From NCBI RefSeq assembly GCF_000317535.1, contig NC_019757.1:3054501-3118500 (forward strand): a stretch of DNA of 64,000 nucleotides, in the 5' to 3' direction. The notes below the pieces were generated by a model. It worked only from the letters and a program-made list of their open reading frames with translations, made no database searches and was not told where the DNA came from. This document shows positions 8,389 to 16,799 of this stretch, piece by piece; the first letter of the stretch is position 1; every line of letters begins with the position of its first letter. Made by a program: the position numbers and the translations under genes. The DNA comes from Cylindrospermum stagnale PCC 7417 (GTDB lineage: Bacteria > Cyanobacteriota > Cyanobacteriia > Cyanobacteriales > Nostocaceae).

Positions 8389-9843
8389 ATGAACGATTCT
8401 GTTGCTGATGGCGATGCCCAAAGAACTCCTGAAAGCGAAAAATTGGACTTTAAAACCAAACTAGCTTATGGTGCAGGAGATTTAGGCCCGGCGATTACTG
8501 CCAATATTGCCATATTTTATCTGCTAGTGTTTTTTACCAATGTCGCTGGTATCCCGGCGGGTTTAGCTGGCAGCATTTTGATGATTGGCAAAATCTGGGA
8601 TGCGGTAAATGATCCGTTTGTGGGGGTACTGACTGACAGAACTGAGTCCCGGCGCTGGGGGCGTCGTCTACCTTGGATTTTATATGGCGCGATTCCCTTT
8701 GGGATTTTCTTTTTCTTGCAGTGGATTGTACCGCGATTTAGTGCCGATCAGAGTAGCAATATTTGGCCTTTGTTCTGGTATTACGTAGGAATTGGGGTGA
8801 TATCTCAGGTGTTTTACACCGTTGTGAATTTGCCCTACACGGCCATGACGCCAGAACTAACTCAGGATTATGACGAACGTACTAGCCTCAACAGCTTTCG
8901 CTTTACGTTTTCCATTGGTGGCAGCATCCTATCTTTAATTTTATCGAAAATTATTTTTGACAATGTTAGCGATCGCCAGCAACAGTTTCTCGTTTTAGCC
9001 GCAGTCTGTACGGTGATTTCGGTTTTATCCTTATATTGGTGCGTTTTTGGCACGCGCGATCGCATTTTGGCTTTTGAAGCTAAACGCACTCAAGTTGAAC
9101 AACCCCCATCTATTCCCATCGGTGAACAGCTAAAGATTGTCTTTAGTAATCGACCTTTTCTGTTTGTTATTGGGATATATCTCTTTTCTTGGTTAGGTGT
9201 ACAGATAACAGCCAGCATTATTCCCTACTTTGTGGTCAACTGTATGCGCCTCAAAGATTCAGATGTACCTACAGTGATGATTGCGGTGCAAGGAACTGCC
9301 CTTGGTATGCTATTTGTTTGGAGTTATTTGAGTAAAAAGGTCGGAAAGAAAGTTGTTTATTTTCTGGGAATGATTTTATGGATCATCGCCGCCGCCGGAC
9401 TATTTTTCTTACAACCAGGTCAAATAGGTTTGATGTATTTGATGGCTATCATGGCAGGTTTTGGTGTTTCCACAGCTTATCTCGTTCCCTGGTCAATGAT
9501 TCCTGATGTCATTGAATTAGATGAACTCCAAACTGGACAACGTCGGGAAGGAATTTTTTATGGTTTCATGGTTTTGCTGCAAAAATTCGGTTTAGCTTTT
9601 GGGCTATTTGTCGTCGGCAATTCTTTGCAAGTATCTGGTTTTAAAGAGGCTGTAGTTGGGCAAAGTACCCTTCCCATACAACCTGAGTCAGCACTGCAAG
9701 CTATCCGCATTGCTGTTGGGCCGATACCGACAGTTTGTTTAATTTGTGGTTTGGTTTTAACCTATTTTTATCCTATTACCCGCGAGATGCACGCAGAAAT
9801 GCTGCTAAAACTCAAAGAACGCCGGGAGAATATGGCGCAATAA
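8389..9843 (+). CDS. GPH-family (MelB-like) sugar:cation symporter
   Basis: A 484-residue major-facilitator-type permease of the glycoside-pentoside-hexuronide:cation symporter family. About twelve hydrophobic segments are visible. Family signatures include KLAYGAGDLGPA at the N-terminus, KIWDAVNDPFVGVLTDRT (the cation-binding Asp region) and RRWGRRLPWIL in the loop between helices 2 and 3. The middle cytoplasmic loop (about 220-245) is hydrophilic. ATG at 8389 follows a purine-rich AGAGCAGGGTAAG. It probably imports a sugar, glucoside or related solute; the substrate cannot be told. It diverges from the phosphoribosyltransferase gene. Confidence 0.82.
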   Translation: MNDSVADGDAQRTPESEKLDFKTKLAYGAGDLGPAITANIAIFYLLVFFTNVAGIPAGLAGSILMIGKIWDAVNDPFVGVLTDRTESRRWGRRLPWILYGAIPFGIFFFLQWIVPRFSADQSSNIWPLFWYYVGIGVISQVFYTVVNLPYTAMTPELTQDYDERTSLNSFRFTFSIGGSILSLILSKIIFDNVSDRQQQFLVLAAVCTVISVLSLYWCVFGTRDRILAFEAKRTQVEQPPSIPIGEQLKIVFSNRPFLFVIGIYLFSWLGVQITASIIPYFVVNCMRLKDSDVPTVMIAVQGTALGMLFVWSYLSKKVGKKVVYFLGMILWIIAAAGLFFLQPGQIGLMYLMAIMAGFGVSTAYLVPWSMIPDVIELDELQTGQRREGIFYGFMVLLQKFGLAFGLFVVGNSLQVSGFKEAVVGQSTLPIQPESALQAIRIAVGPIPTVCLICGLVLTYFYPITREMHAEMLLKLKERRENMAQ

Positions 9844-9939
9844 CAAATAAATGGATATAGAAAAGGGTGCGGATATGATACCCGTCACCCTGGTGGAAAG
9901 GGTAAGTATATTGCTGAAGGTTTTCATCTTGATTCGGGA

Positions 9940-10173
9940 TTAAACGCGAATTGGTAGAGTCAGATGCACATTTATAATTTGCTTACTGACCCAAGATTCT
10001 ACTTCATTCTCTTTAACAATATCTGCCCCTTTTTCCTGATAAGTGGCGATATTTTTCTGATATGCTTTTTCAATTTGCTGGTAGTTGTCTTGTTCTACTT
10101 TTGGTGGTAGTACAACAATTGCCAGGGGAAAATTAGGTTGATTATTCTTTACATCTAAAATTCGCCAAAACAT
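9940..10173 (-). CDS. Small hypothetical protein (77 aa)
   Basis: A soluble 77-residue protein, predicted mostly helical in its middle (EQDNYQQIEKAYQKNIATYQEKGADIV), with no signal peptide and no recognised motif. Coding-like composition and an isolated position between two genes support a real gene. No function can be given. It resembles the many short conserved proteins found only in cyanobacteria, but that is an impression. Confidence 0.5.
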   Translation of the reverse strand: MFWRILDVKNNQPNFPLAIVVLPPKVEQDNYQQIEKAYQKNIATYQEKGADIVKENEVESWVSKQIINVHLTLPIRV

Positions 10174-10456
10174 CGCCTTTTAGTCTCTATGTCTGCAAAT
10201 AAAAAATCCCAGTTGCTCAAGTCTTTTGATTAAGCAACGCCGAATATTGTGACGAAATATAACGATTAGATTAAGAATAATAAACTTTTCTAATGTAAAT
10301 CTAAAAGAGATTTTATTATAAAAAGTATAACAAATGCTAATACAGTACATTATCTGTTGTTGGGCATTAATTTTAGGTTAAAACACTAACCTATATAAAG
10401 ATGCCATGTTTTTTTAGGTTCTACGTAAAAACTAAATATTTAAGGTAGAGAATTTC
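10174..10456. other. AT-rich intergenic region
   Basis: A 283-bp AT-rich spacer between divergent hypothetical genes. No repeat family, RNA gene or strong hairpin stands out. It presumably carries the promoters of both. Confidence 0.5.
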
Positions 10457-10822
10457 ATGAATAAATATTTAATGAAGACCATAAATTATCAAGATTGGAA
10501 GATTGAGATATATCAGTGGTTTGCCAAGAAAAGATTTGAGATTATGTGCTACAGCCCAAGTGGTCACAAACTAAACCTCTCAGAAATCTCTCTGCGCTGT
10601 TGGTTTAGGGAAGAATTTGCTATTGATGAAGCTAAAGAATTTATCGACTCTATTAATAGCAGTGAGCAAAATATTAATCTCATACCAATAGCGAATTGGG
10701 ATTACTTTGAATTGTCCAAAACTAAACAAGTAGATTTATCAAAGTTGTCTGGTTCAAGTCACCTGTCGTGGCAAAGCGATCGCCCTTTAGCGCCTGTCTC
10801 GGCAAACAAAGAATTCTCGTAG
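10457..10822 (+). CDS. Hypothetical protein (121 aa)
   Basis: A 121-residue soluble protein rich in aromatic residues (WKIEIYQWFAKKRFEIMCY; CWFREEF). The pattern in the first 80 residues looks like a small alpha/beta fold; the last 30 are probably disordered and include a HIP1 site in the DNA. A second ATG (MKTINYQDW) five codons on is an alternative start. AAGGTAGAG precedes the first ATG by about 10 bases. No family is recognised. It has its own promoter region and no operon partner. Confidence 0.5.
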   Translation: MNKYLMKTINYQDWKIEIYQWFAKKRFEIMCYSPSGHKLNLSEISLRCWFREEFAIDEAKEFIDSINSSEQNINLIPIANWDYFELSKTKQVDLSKLSGSSHLSWQSDRPLAPVSANKEFS

Positions 10823-10953
10823 ATTAAGCTACTGGGATCTAAATCAAAGCCTTGATTGCTTTCTTAAACTCAGAAGTGCCAGTGTAAAAAATTTAAAATT
10901 TTGGATTCTGGCATTAGGTTAATCTAAGATCCAAAATCCTTGTATTGAGTGAT

Positions 10954-12153
10954 TCAGCGGATGTAACCCAATACTGAAGCACTCCAGCCAATTAAAGCAC
11001 CACCTAAAACCAACCAAGCAGCATTGAGGCGGAAGCGAAGGGCGAAAACTGCGGAGACGATCGCGATCGCCACGGCGAGAAAATCTAGATAAGGTGCTTG
11101 TGGTAACGTTAAAGTAACTTTTCCTAGTTGCAGGCTAGTAACTACCATTAACGCCACAGCACTCACATTCACAGCATCGAGAAATGCCCTTGTCCAAGAA
11201 GAAGCGCGTAACCGGGGAATCAGGGGATTCAGGGCAGCAACGAAGAAAAACGAGGGCAGAAAAATTCCCAAAGTTGCGACAATTGCACCGGGTATGCCGG
11301 CGAGGATATAGCCAATAAAGGTAGCGGTGGAAAGTACCGGGCCTGGAGTAAATTGACCAATGGCGATCGCATCTAGTAACTGTTGTTGCGTCAGCCAACC
11401 ATATTCTTGAACTAATCCCCCTTGGAGAAACGCCACCAGCAAATAGCCACCGCCAAACAAGACACTACCGACTTTCAGAAAAAACCAACCCAACTGCCAC
11501 AAAGGAACAGATACATTAGTTACCGATGCCGCAACTGCTGCTGTAGCTTTCAACGTCGCACCAGTGGTTAAGCTAGCAATCAGCAAGTTAGCCTGGTCTT
11601 TGGGTGTATCACCACCATGCAACCAAAGCATCCCCAATAACCCCCCAATTAATAAGGCAAACACTTCATTGACTTGCCAAAATAAAGTTAGCACCGTCAC
11701 AGCTACAGCAATCACCAGCAACTTCCGCGTTTTCACTGCCTTTTTTGCCAAGCCCCAAAGAGCATTGAGGATAATAGCTAAAACAGCCGGTTTAATGCCA
11801 TAAAGTAAAGGAGCAACTTGTGGCAAAGTGCCATAAGCAACATAAACCCAGGCAAACCCACCTGTAATCAAAACCGCAGGCAAAATAAAACAGACACCCG
11901 ACACAATTAGCCCCAACCATCCTGCATAGATATATCCCACATGAATCGCCATTTCAGTGGAATTTGGCCCAGGAATCAAGTTAGTTGCCCCCAGCAAATC
12001 TAGAAAATGCTCCCGTGTCAGCCACTGACGCCGCTTAACTACCTCATCTTCGATCATCGCGATATGGGCAACTGGGCCCCCAAAGCCAATAATGCCCAGT
12101 TTGAAAAAAAGTTTGGCAAGTTCGCCCAAACGACTTAGTCGCAAGTTATTCAT
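10954..12153 (-). CDS. chrA: Chromate transporter, ChrA (CHR) family
   Basis: A 399-residue CHR-superfamily permease. It has two homologous halves, each opening with a glycine-rich motif: GFGGPVAHIAMIEDEVV near 22 and FGGGYLLVAFLQGGLV near 235. Each half continues into a proline-bearing segment (NLIPGPNSTEMAI, GQFTPGPVLSTATF), the usual hallmark of long-chain ChrA. About ten membrane segments are visible. Characterised members export chromate; chromate or sulfate-like oxyanion transport is likely here. The gene sits at the edge of a group of sulfur-metabolism-like genes, which would suit an oxyanion carrier, but no operon is shared. Confidence 0.87.
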   Translation of the reverse strand: MNNLRLSRLGELAKLFFKLGIIGFGGPVAHIAMIEDEVVKRRQWLTREHFLDLLGATNLIPGPNSTEMAIHVGYIYAGWLGLIVSGVCFILPAVLITGGFAWVYVAYGTLPQVAPLLYGIKPAVLAIILNALWGLAKKAVKTRKLLVIAVAVTVLTLFWQVNEVFALLIGGLLGMLWLHGGDTPKDQANLLIASLTTGATLKATAAVAASVTNVSVPLWQLGWFFLKVGSVLFGGGYLLVAFLQGGLVQEYGWLTQQQLLDAIAIGQFTPGPVLSTATFIGYILAGIPGAIVATLGIFLPSFFFVAALNPLIPRLRASSWTRAFLDAVNVSAVALMVVTSLQLGKVTLTLPQAPYLDFLAVAIAIVSAVFALRFRLNAAWLVLGGALIGWSASVLGYIR

Positions 12154-12273
12154 TTTTGCTAGGCAAATTATTGCAATCTACTTTAGACTAATTCTGAGAA
12201 TTAAAGCCTTGGTCATTTATTCTAAAAGATGTAAGATTGTTCCTCACCGAATATCACCTAAGGCTGAGAATGC

Positions 12274-12723
12274 CTAGCTTTGCTCTACCTGCTTGGCAAG
12301 ATATTTCTCCAGTAGAAATTGCTTGAGATGGGGTTGCTCTAAATTAATACCAATCTCTTGCGCTTTATCCGTGATTTACTCATAAGTTAAATTTTGATTA
12401 ATAGCAGTAGCAATCAAGGCAATACCGCCTGCCCTTGCTCCCGCTGCACAGTGGATTAAAACTGGCTTGGGTAAATTTTCAATCTCTTTAATTGCGACTT
12501 CTGTTAATTCCTGATTTGCTTCTGTAGGCTTTAAGGGAACATTTGCGTATTCCAATCCAGCCGCAGTGGCTCGCTGCTGTTCGTCATTCAAAAAACCCGT
12601 TTCGTCAGGGGAACGTAGGTTCAAAACAGATTTAAATCCATTTTCTGCTGCCTGTTGCAACTGCTCAGGAGTTACTTGTCCCGTGATGCTCACGTCGTCA
12701 CTAACTTTTTTGCTATCTGTCAT
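12274..12723 (-). pseudogene. DUF442/TIGR01244-type phosphatase-like protein, split by an in-frame TAA
   Basis: A dual-specificity-phosphatase-fold protein of the Blh/TIGR01244 group, with the catalytic loop HCAAGARAGG (C-x4-R). The open frame from ATG 12721-12723 stops after 115 residues at TAA (12376-12378), right after NQNLTYE. Reading on in the same frame gives 33 more sensible residues (ITDKAQEIGINLEQ...YLAKQVEQS) before TAG at 12274. The natural length is therefore about 149 residues, and the stop is a nonsense change by inference. The phosphatase core is complete upstream of the stop, so a shortened active protein is possible. A 13-bp inverted repeat lies 38 bp upstream of its start. 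Confidence 0.75.
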
Positions 12724-12760
12724 AAAAATACATTTGCCTCTCTCAGTGGTGGCATTGATT

Positions 12761-12800
12761 CAGAATATGCGTTGACTATTAACAGCTAACGCATATTCTG
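12761..12800. promoter_or_regulatory. 13-bp inverted repeat upstream of the phosphatase gene
   Basis: Arms CAGAATATGCGTT (12761-12773) and AACGCATATTCTG (12788-12800) are exact reverse complements with a 14-base spacer. It lies 38 bp upstream of the phosphatase start and 39 bp after the GST stop. No T-run follows on the minus strand. It may be an operator or a 3' hairpin; the sequence does not decide. Confidence 0.6.
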
Positions 12801-12838
12801 CAACAGAAAATTAGATATTGGCGTGCCACCCCAGATTG

Positions 12839-13504
12839 CTAAACAGCAACAGGAGCAGCAAATTTGGCATATCGCTCAATGTAAAATTCTTGAGAATGTG
12901 CGATCGCTTGCACCGATGTCCGCTCCTTCAGTGCGTGTTTCCATTGGCGGATACGGGTAAATTCAGGGGGAATCCCAAAGCCGCGATAGTTCTTCAGCGC
13001 AGGCCAGCGCTCAAACCAGGGGTAAAAAGTGAAATCGACTAAACTAATAGATTCACCAAACCAATAAGGCCCTTCCCCAGATAATTTACCTAAACCTTCG
13101 TTTTCAATAAATTCCAGATGTTTGTATAGTTCATGTTTGGCTTCTTCTTGCTTTTGGGGATCTGGGCTACGTAAGAGATTAGAAAAAGCCGACACAAATC
13201 TAGTATTAGCAAAATCAATCCAAATGCGAGCCTGTGCCCGACCAATAGCACTGCTAGGTAACAGCGGCGGATGAGGAAACACCTCATCTAAATACTCATT
13301 AATCACTGCCGATTCCCAAACACGATGCTCTCCATGAGTAATTGCCGGGACTTTGCCATAAGGGGAAATATCTGTAAACCCTTCAGGCTTGTTTTGCAAA
13401 TCAATCTCAATCAAATCAAAATCAATGCCCTTCTCTTGCAGCACTAAACGCGAACGGTGAGCATAAGGACAAACAACTGCACTATAAATCTTGATTTCAG
13501 ACAT
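12839..13504 (-). CDS. Glutathione S-transferase family protein
   Basis: A 221-residue cytosolic GST. The N-terminal thioredoxin-like domain (1-80) contains VVCPYAHRSRLVL, with Cys and Ser near the position of the omega/dehydroascorbate-reductase type active site, then the cis-proline segment GKVPAITHG and the glutathione-gamma-glutamyl contact WESAVINEYLDE. The C-terminal helical domain follows (about 90-215). CPYA at the active site points to an omega-like or thiol-transfer GST rather than a Tyr/Ser class. It is transcribed in the same direction as the arylsulfotransferase-like gene upstream, 160 bp away, and may belong to the same detoxification or sulfur region. Confidence 0.85.
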   Translation of the reverse strand: MSEIKIYSAVVCPYAHRSRLVLQEKGIDFDLIEIDLQNKPEGFTDISPYGKVPAITHGEHRVWESAVINEYLDEVFPHPPLLPSSAIGRAQARIWIDFANTRFVSAFSNLLRSPDPQKQEEAKHELYKHLEFIENEGLGKLSGEGPYWFGESISLVDFTFYPWFERWPALKNYRGFGIPPEFTRIRQWKHALKERTSVQAIAHSQEFYIERYAKFAAPVAV

Positions 13505-13663
13505 ATTGAACTTCCTTTTTTTGTGGATATGAAACTTTCAATTAGCTTGGTAAATTGATCCAGCACCGTTAGTTGAAAAAATTGATTTGATGCCAACGCC
13601 TCCCGTAAGGGATAGACAACTCAAACAGCATTGCAATATTTAATCCAAAATCTCAATCTCAGA

Positions 13664-14791
13664 TTAGAGCCAAGGCACTTCTTCCGGCGCGTAGCGAAAG
13701 GCACGGAAGACCGAATTTTGCTCTCCAAGAGCCACCGGTGACTTCTCACCAGGAATATTCCGAGATGCAAAGTGGGGGTTGATGTATTCCCAAACAATTT
13801 CCCCGGTAACTGTCACCTCAAATATCCGACCATAAGCACCTTCTGTAATCAAAGTATTGCCATTTGGTAGACGCTGTGCTCCTGATATATATGAACTAAA
13901 GAAGTTTTGGGGTGGTTTGTCTGTGTACTCCCAAACTATCTCTTTCGTTTGGCGGTTGACCTCAATCACGCGGGAGAAATTGAGCGCAGTGTGACGGCGA
14001 TGTGCGCCATTGTCAAAAATCAGGATGTTGCCATTAGCTAATTCGTTGGGAAAGTGCTGCTGTGCTAGTACGTCATCCCCCAACGTCCAGATGATCTTTC
14101 CTGTTTGGCGATCGACAATTACAACTGTGGAGATATTACGAAAGCTGACCACAATATTGCCGTCAGCAAGTTCGCCTACAGTATTGCCATGAGTCCATTC
14201 ATGACGATGATCTTGGGGAGTGATCCTAAAAGTCTCCGGATCTAGGTGTTCGTAGGCGTGCCAAGTCCATACGATTTCACCTCCAGGAGTCACTTCATAA
14301 AGTACATCCGCATAGATATCACCGTCTGCTTCAGTTCCCGTTACCCCACCTTGAATAAGGGGAACCAAAGACTGAGGAATCTTCTCAATGGCAAGTAAAA
14401 TTGTGTTGCCATTTCGTAGTCGGCGGCCATCGTGATGGTGGTCTGGATGCTGATATTCCCAGATAATATTTCCTTGGGGATCTGCTTCTAAAACAACGCC
14501 GCTTTTGAATGCAGACCACAACGGAAAACGTGGTGGGTTTTCTGAGGGAGTCTTACCGTTATAAAAGAGGTTGCCATTAGGTAGAAGATAACCATATAAC
14601 CCCGGTGGATATGGTAGATTCCACTGATGTAATACTTCTCCTTCCAGATTCAAAAGATAGACTTCACCATCACCAGTCAGCGGCGTAAAAAGTGTATATC
14701 CTTTGAATACTTTTTCCGGGTTGTAAGCCTTTAAACCAGTACCCCGGCGGCGAATAGTATTTTGGTCAACTGATGATTTTGTAACAGTCAT
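13664..14791 (-). CDS. Arylsulfotransferase (ASST)-like beta-propeller protein
   Basis: A 375-residue protein built of repeated four-strand blades. The repeat is seen as GEVLHQWNLP, GNIIWEYQHP, GEIVWTWHAY, GKIIWTLGDD, KEIVWEYTDK and GEIVWEYINP, alternating with LPNGNLF/LRNGNTIL/LADGNIVV/LANGNILI/LPNGNTLI turns. This is the propeller of the arylsulfate sulfotransferase family, which moves sulfate between phenols. Histidine-rich loops (HPDHHHDGRR; HEWTHGN) could supply the catalytic residues. Unlike enterobacterial ASST no signal peptide is present, so it should be cytoplasmic. It may be a sulfotransferase or a non-catalytic propeller. Transcribed with the aldo/keto reductase upstream (176 bp gap). 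Confidence 0.75.
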   Translation of the reverse strand: MTVTKSSVDQNTIRRRGTGLKAYNPEKVFKGYTLFTPLTGDGEVYLLNLEGEVLHQWNLPYPPGLYGYLLPNGNLFYNGKTPSENPPRFPLWSAFKSGVVLEADPQGNIIWEYQHPDHHHDGRRLRNGNTILLAIEKIPQSLVPLIQGGVTGTEADGDIYADVLYEVTPGGEIVWTWHAYEHLDPETFRITPQDHRHEWTHGNTVGELADGNIVVSFRNISTVVIVDRQTGKIIWTLGDDVLAQQHFPNELANGNILIFDNGAHRRHTALNFSRVIEVNRQTKEIVWEYTDKPPQNFFSSYISGAQRLPNGNTLITEGAYGRIFEVTVTGEIVWEYINPHFASRNIPGEKSPVALGEQNSVFRAFRYAPEEVPWL

Positions 14792-14967
14792 TTTCTACCT
14801 ACAAAGTATCTAGATTTTTACCTAACTAACCTTTGACAACAAACTGAGAACTCAGATTCTCAGTCTGCTGACGCAGAATTTATCTATCAACTAGAGATTT
14901 TTCTTTCCCCAGATTATTTTGACTAGAAGATTTTCTGGAAAGATTCTTTTATTTCACTCAGCACTCT

Positions 14968-16005
14968 CTATGGTGCAGGATTCGGGTAACGAACATGAAC
15001 TGCATCCAACTCTGCCAAAATGTCTTTATCAAGAACTACATTCACACTTTCCAGATTTTCTTTGAGTTGTTCTATTGTCGTCGCACCGATAATTGTGCTG
15101 GCAACAAACCAACGACTCCGCACAAAGGCTATAGCTAGTTGTGCCGGACTCAATTGATAACGCTGGGCGATTTCTACATAAGCTGCTACTGCATCTTTGA
15201 CAATTGGTTTCAGGTAACGCTGACCAAATCCTTCAAATAAAGCAACGCGTGTATTTTTTGGTGTGCTATTTATATATTTGCCAGTTAAGAAGCCGAATGC
15301 TAAAGGACTATAAGCCAATAAGCCAACGTTTTCATAATAAACGGCTTCTGCTAAAGCACCATCAAATACACGGTTCAGTAAGTTGTACGCATTTTGAATG
15401 GAAACAACTTTGGGCAAACCTAATTGTTCGGCAATGTAACTAAATTGCACTATTCCCCAAGGGGTTTCGTTACTCAAACCGATATAGCGAACCTTACCCG
15501 CTTTAATGACATCAGCAAATACTTCAAGTTGTTCAGCAATGGGAACCGTTTCTCCTAACTGGTATGGGTCAAAAACTGTCTGACCAAAACGTGGCACGTA
15601 GCGGTCTGGCCAGTGAATTTGGTACAAGTCGATGTAGTCTGTCTGCAATCGTTCTAGACTATCATCTATAGCTTGTTTGATATTATTACGGTCGATTGCT
15701 TGAGAACCATCACGTAACCATTTAAATCCCCGACCTGGTCCAGCAATTTTAGTAGCAATAATCAGTTGATTCCGTTGCTGATGCTTTAACCATTCCCCAA
15801 TATAACTTTCTGTAAAACCATAAGTTTCGGCACTGGGAGGCACTGGGTACATCTCAGCCGCATCAATAAAGTTTACTCCTTGAGTAATGGCATAGTCTAA
15901 CTGCTGGTGGGCATCTTCAATTGTGTTTTGCCGTCCAAAAGTCATAGTACCAAGGCAAATTTCAGAAACTTTTAGGTCACTCTCACCAAGTTGGTTATAT
16001 TGCAT
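14968..16005 (-). CDS. Aldo/keto reductase, Tas-like
   Basis: A 345-residue NADPH-dependent aldo/keto reductase with a TIM-barrel fold. Catalytic residues are visible: Asp and Tyr in FIDAAEMYP, Lys in IATKIAGPG and His in YQIHWPDRY. The insert PPSAETYGFTESYIGEWL and the overall length match the Tas subgroup of E. coli rather than short AKRs. The C-terminal NADPH site appears as TIIGATTIEQLKENL. It probably reduces a carbonyl, physiological substrate unknown. It heads a leftward row of oxidoreductase and transferase genes. An 800-bp gene-free region separates it from the divergent acyl-CoA-dehydrogenase-like gene. Confidence 0.87.
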   Translation of the reverse strand: MQYNQLGESDLKVSEICLGTMTFGRQNTIEDAHQQLDYAITQGVNFIDAAEMYPVPPSAETYGFTESYIGEWLKHQQRNQLIIATKIAGPGRGFKWLRDGSQAIDRNNIKQAIDDSLERLQTDYIDLYQIHWPDRYVPRFGQTVFDPYQLGETVPIAEQLEVFADVIKAGKVRYIGLSNETPWGIVQFSYIAEQLGLPKVVSIQNAYNLLNRVFDGALAEAVYYENVGLLAYSPLAFGFLTGKYINSTPKNTRVALFEGFGQRYLKPIVKDAVAAYVEIAQRYQLSPAQLAIAFVRSRWFVASTIIGATTIEQLKENLESVNVVLDKDILAELDAVHVRYPNPAP

Positions 16006-16799
16006 TGTATCTGTCGTTAGCTATTTGGTAGTTTTTGGCTTGCTCTCATATTGCAAGTTATTTGGGGGAAACTAAGCTCTCTAAGTTTCTGAGCATTAGT
16101 AGCCTAGTATAAAAAACAATGAGCCTAAAATCCAAGAAATTTTTCCGAGTTTTAAATTGTCGATTATGCCAATTTAACTAGATTGTAAATAGTTGGACAA
16201 AAGAAATTAGTCACCAAGATTTATATGGTGTATAAATTCATGATTAATCTCGTCAGCCATAGTTTATTAAATGGAATTAATCCGAGTTGCCGTTTATCGT
16301 TGCCAGTTGATTTTGTAATATTTGGCAACGAAACTGTTTTGGCTGACAAAAACGATAATTTGATCAAAGCCCAGTAGCAATTTTCCAGATAAGTCTCTAG
16401 CTGTCAATACTAAGTTAAGTTAATAGATAAACCGGACTTAGCTGGTACGGTCGTCTATTATTGCATAGCTGAATCAGCTAAGTAACCTAGCTTGGCGCAA
16501 TCACAAATATGAAGATGTAGCAGGAAATACTTGCTTTTCATGAGTTTTTGTGGAATGCTCCTATCTAGTTTACCGAATAACTCCGATAAGTCAATCAAGT
16601 TACCGTAGTTTATACAAAAAATATGGGAAGTCTTCTGGGTGAATACTTCAGAAATATTTATACAGGGAATCTTGCCTTGACCGAAAAGGGGACTGAGGAC
16701 AAGGGAAGGGGGAATTATTGATGAAGTCTCTTTCTTCGCTTTTCCCCTTACCAATTACTAACTACCCGATTTACCAGTCAGCTTATTGATTGACAACTT
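16006..16799. other. Long intergenic region between divergent genes
   Basis: About 790 bp without a supportable gene. A 98-codon open frame on the minus strand (16458-16754) has no family signature and is not called. The clearest structure is a hairpin at 16297-16331, listed separately. The region must hold promoters for the leftward aldo/keto reductase and the rightward flavoprotein gene. Confidence 0.5.
16297..16331. promoter_or_regulatory. 9-bp dyad in the shared upstream region
   Basis: TCGTTGCCA (16297-16305) is mirrored by TGGCAACGA (16323-16331) across 17 bases. A second TTATCGTT/AACGATAA pair (about 16294-16301 and 16348-16356) could form an alternative stem. The layout would suit a regulator-binding dyad or a switchable leader, but no reading of function is possible. 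Confidence 0.4.

Noticed and set aside
16458-16754. 98-codon minus-strand frame
   Set aside because: No family motif, odd composition and no ribosome binding site; probably chance in a long spacer.
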